Of a stretch of 24,429 bases of DNA, positions 8,462 through 15,045 are shown piece after piece (the stretch's first letter is position 1; each line of letters opens with the position of its first letter). The notes beneath the pieces are model-generated. The model was given only the letters and a program-made list of their open reading frames with translations, did not search any database and was not told the DNA's origin. The DNA is from an uncultured Prosthecobacter sp. (GTDB lineage: Bacteria > Verrucomicrobiota > Verrucomicrobiia > Verrucomicrobiales > Verrucomicrobiaceae). The stretch is taken from contig CANNUR010000019.1 in NCBI GenBank assembly GCA_947523045.1, positions 1-24,429 of the forward strand, in the 5' to 3' direction. The translations under genes and the position numbers were made by a program.

Positions 8462-8588
8462 GCCCTGGCTTTGGGTTGTGCTGCTCGTCGCGGTCTTTCT
8501 GACCGCTTGGGTTTGCTTCATCCGCATCGCCCTTGTGAACCAGCCGCCGACGGTGCCCCTGCAAAACCTGCCTGCCACCGTCCGATGA
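8427..8588 (+). CDS. Small single-pass membrane protein in the cco maturation group
   Basis: A 53-residue protein starting MFRSIREILSSKPWLWVV. It has one strong hydrophobic helix (about residues 13-35) with a positively charged N-terminus, which suggests that the C-terminal tail (QPPTVPLQNLPATVR) faces the periplasm. The start lies inside the end of ccoG (35-base overlap). Its stop overlaps the start of the next gene in an ATGA arrangement. Conserved spacing and double overlap argue that it is translated. I do not recognise a family. By position it could be a counterpart of CcoH/FixH or another small cbb3 assembly factor, but it is much shorter than FixH and shows no shared motif I can name. 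Confidence 0.7.
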   Translation: MFRSIREILSSKPWLWVVLLVAVFLTAWVCFIRIALVNQPPTVPLQNLPATVR

Positions 8589-9274
8589 TGCCGGTCGACA
8601 CCAGCGCTGCCGCCTTTTTCGCCGGTCTGGTGACCAGCGTGCATTGCGTGGGCATGTGCGGACCCTTGTCCTGTTCCTGGGCGGTCCGTGCCTCGCCCGG
8701 CTCGGCGGTGTTTTTCCGCGACACCGGTCTTTATCATGCCGGCCGACTCTTGGCCTATGGTTTGGTGGGGGCTTTGGCCGGGGCGATTGGCGCCGTGCCG
8801 CTGGGCTTTTTCCAAAAGGGTGCCGGTCTCGTGCTGCCCTGGCTGATGGTGCTGGCCTTTGCCCTCGTCGGGTTGGGGCTCGACCAGCGCCTGCCAAAGC
8901 CGGGTTTTCTGGCGCGGCCGTTGCGCCGCTTGCAGACGGCGGCTTTTCGCCTGAAGAGCGGTCCGCGCTCCGGTCTGCTTGGCCTGGTCACCCCGCTGCT
9001 GCCCTGTGGGCCGCTTTACCTGATGTTTGGTTTGGCGCTTGCCAACGGCTCGGCGCTCAAGGGAGCGGGTTTTACCGTGGCCTTCGGCCTCGGCACCCTG
9101 CCGCTGCTCTGGCTGGCGCAGACCGGTTTGCACCGGCTGGGTGGCGTGCTCTCGCCCGCCGCCCTCAGCCGCCTCCAGCGTGGCCTTGCCCTGGGCACGG
9201 CCGTGCTGCTCGCCTGGCGCCTGCGCGGCACCTTCGACTTCAGTGGTGCGACGATGCCAAGCTGCTGTCATTGA
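8585..9274 (+). CDS. Sulfite exporter TauE/SafE family (DsbD_2-like) membrane protein of the cbb3 maturation group
   Basis: A 229-residue polytopic membrane protein with about six hydrophobic helices. The N-terminal HCVGMCGPLSC motif (H20, C21, C25, C30) and the internal LLPCGPLY motif mark the DsbD_2/TauE-like subfamily often encoded beside ccoG, ccoI and ccoS. That subfamily is thought to move reductant or metal across the membrane during oxidase or copper maturation; direct evidence for this protein is lacking. The C-terminus ends in CCH, a possible extra metal or thiol site. Start choice: an ATGATG pair at 8585/8588 overlaps the previous stop, which implies translational coupling. The frame continues upstream to 8471, but that region overlaps the small membrane gene and looks non-native. 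Confidence 0.86.
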   Translation: MMPVDTSAAAFFAGLVTSVHCVGMCGPLSCSWAVRASPGSAVFFRDTGLYHAGRLLAYGLVGALAGAIGAVPLGFFQKGAGLVLPWLMVLAFALVGLGLDQRLPKPGFLARPLRRLQTAAFRLKSGPRSGLLGLVTPLLPCGPLYLMFGLALANGSALKGAGFTVAFGLGTLPLLWLAQTGLHRLGGVLSPAALSRLQRGLALGTAVLLAWRLRGTFDFSGATMPSCCH

Positions 9275-9389
9275 GGAGGGCGGAGAGCGTGGGGCAGGGA
9301 GCGCAGAGGTCAGAAAATCGACCTTGTGCTCTTGGCTCCATGCTGGCGCTGCCCAAACGTAGTGGCGGGACCCGAGCACAGGTTTTTTT

Positions 9390-9423
9390 CGCCGCCGGCA
9401 CACCAAAAACAACGCCGGCGGCG
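9390..9423. repeat. Perfect 10-bp inverted repeat upstream of the sigma factor gene
   Basis: CGCCGCCGGC at 9390-9399 and GCCGGCGGCG at 9414-9423 pair perfectly around a 14-base A-rich loop. A run of seven T lies immediately 5' of the left arm and no T-run follows the right arm, so it is not a standard terminator for plus-strand transcripts. It sits 21 bases before the ATG at 9445. It could be an operator, an mRNA leader hairpin, or the barrier between the cco group and the sigma operon. The rest of the 170-base gap (9275-9444) holds nothing else I can name. Confidence 0.5.
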
Positions 9424-9444
9424 TTAGGGGGTTGAACTCCGATC

Positions 9445-10017
9445 ATGGGATCTGCCCCCGACATCTGGAAACACTGCTTTGAACGCGTTGCACCGCGACT
9501 GCTGCTCTATGCCTGCCAGCTCTGCCCGTCGCGGGCCGATGCCGAGGATGTGGTGCAGATGGCCTTCGTGCGCTGGTGGCGGCGGTTTCCCGACGGCGAT
9601 GAGCGGCATATCCCGCTGCTGTATGCGGCGGTGCGCACGATCGCCCTCGACCAGCGTCGCAGTTGGCAGCGCCGGATCGCCCGCGAGGCCGCCTCGGAAG
9701 TGGCCTTGCCTCAGGGCGACGCCGCCGTGTTTGATCCGCCGCCCGAGCAGCGCGAGACGGCCGCCATCGTCCAGCAGGCGCTGGAGGAACTGCCCGAGTC
9801 CCAGCGCGAGGTGGTGACGCTCAAGCTCTGGGCCGGCCTGACCTTTGCGCAGATTGCCGAGACCACGGGCGAGTCCATCAATACGGTGTCCAGTCGCTAC
9901 CGCTACGCCCTGCAGGCGCTGGAGAAACGCCTGGCGCCACGCCGCGATGAGCTGGTGACCGAGCCGGCGCCGCCCACCCTCCTGCCTTTTCCCCAACCCG
10001 CCAGTCCCCTGCCATGA
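9445..10017 (+). CDS. ECF-type RNA polymerase sigma factor
   Basis: A 190-residue sigma-70 family extracytoplasmic-function sigma factor, which redirects RNA polymerase to a stress or envelope regulon. Region 2 covers about residues 10-75, with the core-binding/-10 stretch DAEDVVQMAFVRWWRRF at 32-48. Region 4 covers about 108-162 (LPESQREVVTLKLW, then the helix-turn-helix TFAQIAETTGESINTVSSRY). The linker (75-107) is normal and there is no extra C-terminal domain beyond a proline-rich tail. The stop overlaps the start of the next gene (ATGA at 10014), typical of a sigma/anti-sigma pair. ECF factors are usually autoregulated, and the palindrome at 9390-9423 lies in the expected control region. 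Confidence 0.93.
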   Translation: MGSAPDIWKHCFERVAPRLLLYACQLCPSRADAEDVVQMAFVRWWRRFPDGDERHIPLLYAAVRTIALDQRRSWQRRIAREAASEVALPQGDAAVFDPPPEQRETAAIVQQALEELPESQREVVTLKLWAGLTFAQIAETTGESINTVSSRYRYALQALEKRLAPRRDELVTEPAPPTLLPFPQPASPLP

Positions 10018-10454
10018 ACGACCTTGAATCCCTGCTTTCCGGCCTGGCGCCGCGCGGCCCCTCGCAGGCGCTCCGTGAACGCGTTGCCTCCGATCTCGAT
10101 CTTGACAGCCAGTGGCTGCATGAGCGCTACCGACCGCGCCGCTGGCTGAGTTCTTTCGGCTGGGCCGCCGCCGGCGCCGCCGCCGCCCTGGGAGTGAGCG
10201 CCCTGCTGGCGCCCGCGCCTGGTCCGGCGGCCGTTGCCGCCAAGGCCTCGCTCTTGCCCGTGGAAACCATCCGCGAGGTGGTTCACACCGAGGATGAAGG
10301 CATCGCCTTCAACGAAGCCGCGCAGACTCACGAGCAGCGTCTGCGCCTCTATTCCGTCGAGCGCCAGAACTGGATCGATCCGCGCGATGGCGCCCGCATC
10401 ACCGTCGAGCGGCCGCGCGAGGAACATCTCGTGCTGCCGGTTTCCTACCAATGA
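10014..10454 (+). CDS. Single-pass membrane protein, probable anti-sigma factor
   Basis: A 146-residue protein with a cytoplasmic N-terminal segment of about 45 residues containing LLSGLAPRGPSQALRERV. One Ala-rich membrane helix follows at about 47-66 and then a periplasmic tail of about 80 residues (80-146). The layout and the position directly after an ECF sigma gene, with overlapping stop and start, fit a membrane anti-sigma factor that holds the sigma until a signal arrives. It lacks the HxxxCxxC zinc anti-sigma motif, so it would be a non-ZAS type. Short Verrucomicrobia proteins with an APxxPxxALRxRV-like N-terminus next to sigma genes are the closest thing I recall. The role is inferred from context, not from a diagnostic domain. 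Confidence 0.72.
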   Translation: MNDLESLLSGLAPRGPSQALRERVASDLDLDSQWLHERYRPRRWLSSFGWAAAGAAAALGVSALLAPAPGPAAVAAKASLLPVETIREVVHTEDEGIAFNEAAQTHEQRLRLYSVERQNWIDPRDGARITVERPREEHLVLPVSYQ

Positions 10455-10504
10455 GCTTTCGGCGGCTGTGTCCGCCATTTTCCCACCCTCAACTGAAGCC
10501 TGCC

Positions 10505-11692
10505 ATGAAACCCACCCAACTGCTGGCCCTCTGCGGCCTGTTTGCCACCCCTGCGACCCTCCTCGCCCAAAACGAGCCGCCGCGTCCGGATCAACCGCCA
10601 CCGCCCGGTCGCCCGGCCCCGCCGGAAGTGCGGCGTGACACTCCGCCTCCAGAACGGCCGCGTGACGAGGCCCGCGAGCGCGGCCCGGACGTGTCACCGC
10701 CCAGTCGTGAACCTGGTCGGGCAGGGGCGAATGACCGTAGTCCTGAGACTCATGAGGAATCGCCGGTGATGCGTCATCGTGTGCAACAAAAGAGGAGTGG
10801 CCGAGCCCCTTCTTCCGAGGTGGAGCGCCGTGACGACCGCCGTCCGTCCGTGCATGAGGGCGAGGCTCGTCCGCGCGGTCACTCCGGCGAGATGCGTCAG
10901 GTCAGTTACCTGGGGGTTCTCACCGGGCCGGTCAGCCCCGAAGCGCGTGCGCATTTGGGCTTGAAGGAGGGCTTCGGCCTGCGGGTCGCCGAAGTCCAGC
11001 GCGGCAGTCCGGCCCAGGCGGCCGGCCTGAAGGAGAACGATGTTCTGGTTCGCTTCGAGGACCAGCGCCTGGCCAGCATGGAGCAACTGCAGGCCCTGGT
11101 GCGGGAGCGCCGCAAGGGCGAGCGGGTCAATCTGTTTGTCATCTCGGCGGGCAAGGAGGCCGTGGTCGCGGTCGAGGTCGGTGAGACCTCGGTGCCGGTG
11201 CATCGCGAATCCCATGGACCGCGTTTCATGCCGCCGGCGGTGCGCGTGCTGCCTGAATCACACTTCGGTGAAATGCGCGAGCACCTGGAGCACTATCGTC
11301 GCTCCCTTCAGGAGTGGCAGGAGCGGATGCGTCACTGGGGGCGCGAGTCCGGACACGGCGAAATGCCGCCCCCTCCGCCCGTGCCCGGCAGTGCGGAGCG
11401 CGGCGCTGCGGAACCGCGGCGCGGCGACGGCCGCGGGGTGTCAACCGTGACTCGCAGCGACGACAGCGGCATTTACACCCTCAAGCGCGAGGGGGATCGC
11501 ATCACCTTCAGCGCTCAACCGAGGGAGGGCGAGGCACACAGCTGGAATCTGCCTGCCGAGCTCGACCGCATCCCGGAGTCGCTGCGTGACAAACTGCGCC
11601 AGTTGGAGGAAATTCGCGGTGATCGCGACGAAGGCCGCAACCGGCCGGCAGGCGGGGACCGTAATATGGAAAAGCGTCCGACTGGTCGCTGA
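10505..11692 (+). CDS. Secreted PDZ-domain protein with Pro/Arg/Glu-rich arms
   Basis: A 395-residue exported protein. Residues 1-22 form a signal peptide (MKPTQLLALCGLFATPATLLAQ), which decides the start; an earlier ATG at 10451, overlapping the previous stop, would bury it behind 18 residues. Residues 23-128 are low complexity, rich in P, R and E. A PDZ domain spans about 133-226: the YLGV carboxylate-binding loop at 135-138, then GFGLRVAEVQRGSPAQAAGLKENDVLVRFEDQ. A helical segment at about 254-285 (HFGEMREHLEHYRRSLQEW) follows, then a polyproline stretch and a small beta-like C-terminal part. There is no protease domain, so it is not a complete DegS or RseP. As the third gene of the sigma operon it could sense misfolded envelope proteins and act on the anti-sigma; this is inference. 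Confidence 0.82.
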   Translation: MKPTQLLALCGLFATPATLLAQNEPPRPDQPPPPGRPAPPEVRRDTPPPERPRDEARERGPDVSPPSREPGRAGANDRSPETHEESPVMRHRVQQKRSGRAPSSEVERRDDRRPSVHEGEARPRGHSGEMRQVSYLGVLTGPVSPEARAHLGLKEGFGLRVAEVQRGSPAQAAGLKENDVLVRFEDQRLASMEQLQALVRERRKGERVNLFVISAGKEAVVAVEVGETSVPVHRESHGPRFMPPAVRVLPESHFGEMREHLEHYRRSLQEWQERMRHWGRESGHGEMPPPPPVPGSAERGAAEPRRGDGRGVSTVTRSDDSGIYTLKREGDRITFSAQPREGEAHSWNLPAELDRIPESLRDKLRQLEEIRGDRDEGRNRPAGGDRNMEKRPTGR

Positions 11693-11720
11693 TGGAATTT
11701 GCACCAACCCCCGCAACCAG

Positions 11721-11761
11721 GGGCAGAGATGCGTGTGTCGGGAGCCCGCGCGTCTCTGCCC
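11721..11761. terminator. Strong hairpin between convergent genes, likely bidirectional terminator
   Basis: GGGCAGAGA at 11721-11729 pairs perfectly with TCTCTGCCC at 11753-11761. The stem extends inward through a T-G wobble and then GCG/CGC (11731-11733 with 11749-11751). The hairpin lies between the PDZ gene (ends 11692, plus) and the isomerase gene (ends 11809, minus). A weak T-rich stretch (CATTGTTT) follows on the plus strand; the minus side has none. Confidence 0.7.
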
Positions 11762-11808
11762 TCATTGTTTCGGTGAAGCTCAACCCAGACGTTGCTGGAT
11801 CGGTGTGG

Positions 11809-12786
11809 TTACCAGCCGAACTTTTTGATGACGGCCTTCTTGCGCAGACCTTCCATCCACTGATCGATGATGGTCTTGGATTTTTCCGAGGAGATGGCGC
11901 GCTCGATTTCTTCGCGGACTTCCGCCAGCGGCTTGGCCGCCCCCGGCCGGATGTCATCGCAGGCGATGATGATGAAGGCGGCCTCGTCATCGAGAACGGG
12001 GCTGATGGTGCCGGCCTTCATGCCGAAGGCGACATTCGCAATGGAAGCCTTGAGCTGGTCGCGCGCCATCCAGTCCCAGGCGCCGCCGTCCTCGGCCTTG
12101 CTGTCCTGTGAATAGGTCTTGGCCATGGTGGCGAAGTCCGCACCGCCGGTGAGCCGGGTGCGGATTTCGTCAGCGAGCTTGCGCTGGCTTTCGATCGTGG
12201 CACCGGCTTCACCGCCGAACTTGGAGAGGGTGATCGTACGGATCTTGACCGAACCGCCGCTGCGCCAGTTGTCGACGTTCTTCTTGTAGAAGTCCTCGAC
12301 TTCCTTGGGTGTGGCGGGCGGTTGCTCGGCCGCCTGCTTGCCGCGCATGGCCTGGACAATCATCATTTTTTCGCGCATCTCCCGGAACTTTTTCAGGGTC
12401 ATGCCGGTGGCGGTCAGCTCGCGGATGAAGGCGTCACGGTCGCCCTTGAAGCTCTCGCGGATGATGCCGTTGATGTCGTCATCCACCCACTGCGCCTTGA
12501 TGCTGGCGCCAAGCCGCTTGAACTCGGCGAGCACGAGCTCGCGGTCCACCAGGCTGTCGAGGGCGTTGGCCCGCAGTTTGGCGAGTTCCTGCTGCAGTTT
12601 GTCAGGCTCGTTCTGGAGCTGGAATCGCAGGATCTGTTCCTGGGCATTGACCGCGTCGCGCACCTCCGACTTCATGATCGGGTTGCCGTTGACCACGGCC
12701 GCGATGCCGTTGCTGTAACTCTGGGCGGCGGCACTGTGGGCCAGGCCGAGCACGGCGGCGAGGGAAAGGAGGAGGCGGGGATTCAT
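11809..12786 (-). CDS. SurA/PpiC-type periplasmic peptidyl-prolyl cis-trans isomerase
   Basis: A 325-residue exported parvulin-type foldase/chaperone. Residues 1-21 are a signal peptide ending AAAQ. The SurA-like N-terminal chaperone domain follows: GIAAVVNGNPIMKSEV at 27-42, then the helix with LDSLVDRELVLAEFKRLG. One parvulin rotamase domain spans about 180-282 (KIRTITL, GGADFATMAKTYSQDS, GGAWDWMARDQL, GTISPVLDDEAAFIIIA). E. coli SurA has two rotamase domains, so this is the short, single-domain form. Start choice: an upstream in-frame start at 12801 exists, but AGGA lies five bases before the ATG at 12786, and that start gives the cleaner signal peptide. The likely role is outer-membrane protein folding. 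It is downstream of the RlmM-like gene on the same strand, after a 123-base gap. Confidence 0.9.
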   Translation of the reverse strand: MNPRLLLSLAAVLGLAHSAAAQSYSNGIAAVVNGNPIMKSEVRDAVNAQEQILRFQLQNEPDKLQQELAKLRANALDSLVDRELVLAEFKRLGASIKAQWVDDDINGIIRESFKGDRDAFIRELTATGMTLKKFREMREKMMIVQAMRGKQAAEQPPATPKEVEDFYKKNVDNWRSGGSVKIRTITLSKFGGEAGATIESQRKLADEIRTRLTGGADFATMAKTYSQDSKAEDGGAWDWMARDQLKASIANVAFGMKAGTISPVLDDEAAFIIIACDDIRPGAAKPLAEVREEIERAISSEKSKTIIDQWMEGLRKKAVIKKFGW

Positions 12787-12796
12787 GTTCCTGAGG
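12780..12796 (-). promoter_or_regulatory. Shine-Dalgarno site deciding the isomerase start
   Basis: On the minus strand CAGGAAC directly precedes the ATG at 12786. It is one of the few clear ribosome binding sites in this window and rules against the start 15 bases further upstream. Confidence 0.55.
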
Positions 12797-12852
12797 GGCA
12801 CGCATAACCAGCAATCACCGGGCAGGCAAGGCCAAACCCGGCGTGTCTGGCG

Positions 12853-12880
12853 AGGAAAACAGACGCGCGGGCGCCGTCTT
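12853..12880 (-). terminator. Possible Rho-independent terminator after the RlmM-like gene
   Basis: On the minus strand AGACG (12879-12875) pairs with CGTCT (12865-12861) around a GC-rich loop and is followed by GTTTTCC. It begins about 30 bases after the stop of the methyltransferase gene, which is the expected place. The stem is only five pairs, so this is tentative. Confidence 0.35.
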
Positions 12881-12909
12881 TGTTCGACATTTGCATGAAT
12901 GGGATGCGA

Positions 12910-13905
12910 TCAAGCGCCCCGACCGAAGGCGCTGACCTCGTTTTTGTTCGCGCACAGGCGGGTCAGGCGGAAGTCGGCGCAAAACCCGGGCGCCCGCGTT
13001 TTGAGCGTGTCGAGCAGGCCGTATTCGTCGCCGCCCTTGAATTTGATCGTGACCAGGAAGCGCCGCATCAGGCCTGCCCCCAGCCATTCGAGCAGCAGGT
13101 CGATGCTGCGCTGCGGCGCGGCAATGATGTCGCAGAGCAGCCAGTCAACCGGCGTTTCCGGCCGGAACTTGAAGGCGTCGCCCTGGTGAAAGCGCAGGCG
13201 CGGGTGGCGCATCAGGTCCTCGCGCAGCGGACTGCGGTCGACGGCGGTGACACGGGCACCGCGTTGCAGGGCGATGTAGGTCCAGCTTCCGGGCGAGGCA
13301 CCGAGGTCGACACAGCTCTGGCCCGCCTGCAGGCGTTCGCCGAGACGCAGCTCGGCTTCGACGACCTTGGCAAAGGCACGGCTGGGGGCCTGCTTGTCGA
13401 CGGCCGGGGCGATGTCGCCGGCGGGAAAGCTGGAGATGAGTGCCTGCCGTGCGTGCGGTTGAGGGGCGGCGCAGACCGACAGCAGGCCGGCGTCTGGGGC
13501 GGTGAGCACGGCCTGCACGAGGGAGGTGGCCGGAGTGAAGGGTTCGCTGCCCTCTTCGAGCGAGCGCAGCAGGGCGCGGCGGCGTTTTTTCAGCCGTTCG
13601 GCCAGGGCGGTGCGGATCAGGGCGCAGCGATGGCTGCCGGCACGACCCTCGCCGTACGCCGGCCAGAGGTGCAGGCGCCAGGGCTGGCTGTCGGGCAGTG
13701 CGCTGAGAAGGGTTTCGAGGATGGCGTCGGCCCAGGCATTGACCGAGGCGGCCTGGATGGGCCGGCAGTCCGGCAGGGTCTGGCGGGCGAAGGCGGCGAA
13801 GGCGGGCAGCTCTGTGCAGGACAGCCAGGGCGAGTCGCCAGCCGGCACGCCGAGTTCCTCGGCAAGCGGGGAGATCAGGTCCGGGGCGGCCAGCAGGGTG
13901 TGCAT
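12910..13905 (-). CDS. FtsJ-type 2'-O-ribose methyltransferase, RlmM-like
   Basis: A 331-residue SAM-dependent methyltransferase resembling RlmM, which 2'-O-methylates C2498 of 23S rRNA in E. coli. The N-terminal half is divergent and should hold the RNA-binding region. The catalytic FtsJ/RrmJ fold begins near residue 175: PSRAFAKVVEAEL with K180, the SAM-binding motif DLGASPGSWT at 200-209, AVDRSPL, GDAFKF, D259 in LLCDIIAAPQ, K288 in VTIKFKG, and E323 in NKNEVSAFG. This gives the K-D-K-E tetrad of the family. The frame is open to 14094, but the upstream part lies in the preceding gene; MHTLLAAPDL at 13905 is the first plausible start. It lies 23 bases downstream of the kinase gene, so the two are probably cotranscribed. 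The exact target nucleotide is not certain. Confidence 0.83.
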   Translation of the reverse strand: MHTLLAAPDLISPLAEELGVPAGDSPWLSCTELPAFAAFARQTLPDCRPIQAASVNAWADAILETLLSALPDSQPWRLHLWPAYGEGRAGSHRCALIRTALAERLKKRRRALLRSLEEGSEPFTPATSLVQAVLTAPDAGLLSVCAAPQPHARQALISSFPAGDIAPAVDKQAPSRAFAKVVEAELRLGERLQAGQSCVDLGASPGSWTYIALQRGARVTAVDRSPLREDLMRHPRLRFHQGDAFKFRPETPVDWLLCDIIAAPQRSIDLLLEWLGAGLMRRFLVTIKFKGGDEYGLLDTLKTRAPGFCADFRLTRLCANKNEVSAFGRGA

Positions 13906-13928
13906 GGAGTCGGACGATGGGGCGCAGC

Positions 13929-14912
13929 TCAACCAAAAAGCGGCTGCAGCGGTGCCAGTTCCGGCAGTTCGGCGCAGACGCCGGTCAGGTTGCGCACACC
14001 GGCGGGGATGTGCTGCTCGAAGTGGGTCTTGCCGAGGTTGCGGCTCAGGTTGGCATAGGCGCCGAGGGCCTGCATGAGGCGCTGGGCGGCGCATTGCAGA
14101 ACCACGGCACGCAGCTCCGAGAGGGCCAGGCCGCGCAGGCCGGCGTAGTACTCCAGCAGCTGCTCGCGTTCGCTGCGGCTCAGGGTCACATAGGGATCAA
14201 AGAGCAGGGAGGCGAGATCGTACTCAGCCAGGCCCGGGCGCAGGCCCTGGTAGTCGACCAGCCAAGCGGCGCCATCGCGCAGCAGGATGTTCTGGCTCTG
14301 GAAATCGCGATGCACGAGGCAGCGCGGTCGCTCGGCGAGGCTGCGCCGCAGACCGGCGAGCGCGGCATGGGCCTCCGCGTGCTCGGCACTGGCGGTTTCG
14401 CGCCCGAGCAGGCCGCGCACGAAGTGCTCGAGGAAGTAATTTTGTTCCCAGCCGTAGAGACCCTCGTCAAATTCGGGCTCCATGGCGGCCACCTCGTCCG
14501 GATCAAGGCGGTCGGCAGCGACGGCATGGATCTTCGCCGCCTCACGCAGCGCGGCCTCGTAGAGTGGCCGACGTTGGTCCCAGGGGGCGTCGCGGTGGGC
14601 GTGCAGGTCGTCCTGGCCGAGGTCTTCCAGCCAGACGAACAGCCGCTGCTCGTCGACACCGAGGATGGCCGGCACGCGCACGCCGAGGGCGGCCAGCCGG
14701 CGCGTGGCGGGCACGAACTTGGGATTGTCGCGCCGCGCCAGGGTGTAGATCATGAGGATCATGGGCGGTTGCCCGGCATCAGCCCAGCGGAAGCGGTAAT
14801 AATGGCGGTCGGAGCCGCCCTTGAGGATCGGCTCGACCTCGCAGGCGCAGTCCTGCAGCGCCGGGAAACGCTGGCGCGTCAGGATGAGCAGGGCCTCGTG
14901 TTCGGGTGGCAT
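13929..14912 (-). CDS. COG3178 aminoglycoside-phosphotransferase-fold sugar kinase (AmgK-like)
   Basis: A 327-residue small-molecule kinase. Members of this group include AmgK, the anomeric kinase for N-acetylmuramate and N-acetylglucosamine in peptidoglycan recycling. Visible motifs are the glycine-rich nucleotide loop KGGSDRHYYRF (31-41), hinge-like LFVWLEDLGQDDL (91-103), the catalytic loop LVHRDFQSQNIL with D203 and N208 (199-210), and the metal-binding VDYQGLRPGLAEYDLASLL with D220. The HRDFQSQN and YQGLRPG signatures are close to AmgK rather than to antibiotic-resistance enzymes. The partner uridylyltransferase MurU, adjacent in Pseudomonas, is not in this window. The frame runs upstream to 15251, but that part overlaps the divergent beta-propeller gene; MPPEHEALLILTRQRFP at 14912 is the family-like start. 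Substrate is inferred. Confidence 0.82.
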   Translation of the reverse strand: MPPEHEALLILTRQRFPALQDCACEVEPILKGGSDRHYYRFRWADAGQPPMILMIYTLARRDNPKFVPATRRLAALGVRVPAILGVDEQRLFVWLEDLGQDDLHAHRDAPWDQRRPLYEAALREAAKIHAVAADRLDPDEVAAMEPEFDEGLYGWEQNYFLEHFVRGLLGRETASAEHAEAHAALAGLRRSLAERPRCLVHRDFQSQNILLRDGAAWLVDYQGLRPGLAEYDLASLLFDPYVTLSRSEREQLLEYYAGLRGLALSELRAVVLQCAAQRLMQALGAYANLSRNLGKTHFEQHIPAGVRNLTGVCAELPELAPLQPLFG

Positions 14913-15045
14913 CAGCGGCGATGTAGCGCCGTCCAGCGCCCCCCGCAACCGCGAGCTGCGAAGCAGGGTGAAGCGGAAAAATCGTCGAGCATTGTCAGAA
15001 AGCCGCCGCTCGCACCGCTTGTTAAGGCTGCATCTCCTTCCCGCC

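Noticed and set aside
8297..9412. 371-codon minus-strand frame over the TauE/SafE gene
   Set aside because: The translation is Q/H/R-rich without motifs, while the plus strand gives a coherent membrane protein with overlapping starts.
12880..14058. 392-codon plus-strand frame over the RlmM-like gene
   Set aside because: It is a shadow of the methyltransferase, which carries the full K-D-K-E tetrad and SAM motif on the minus strand.
14918..14948. TTGCGG/TACATC pair with 17-base spacing just before the kinase start, as if leaderless
   Set aside because: Only about half the consensus bases match in each box, and in such GC-rich sequence this is expected by chance.
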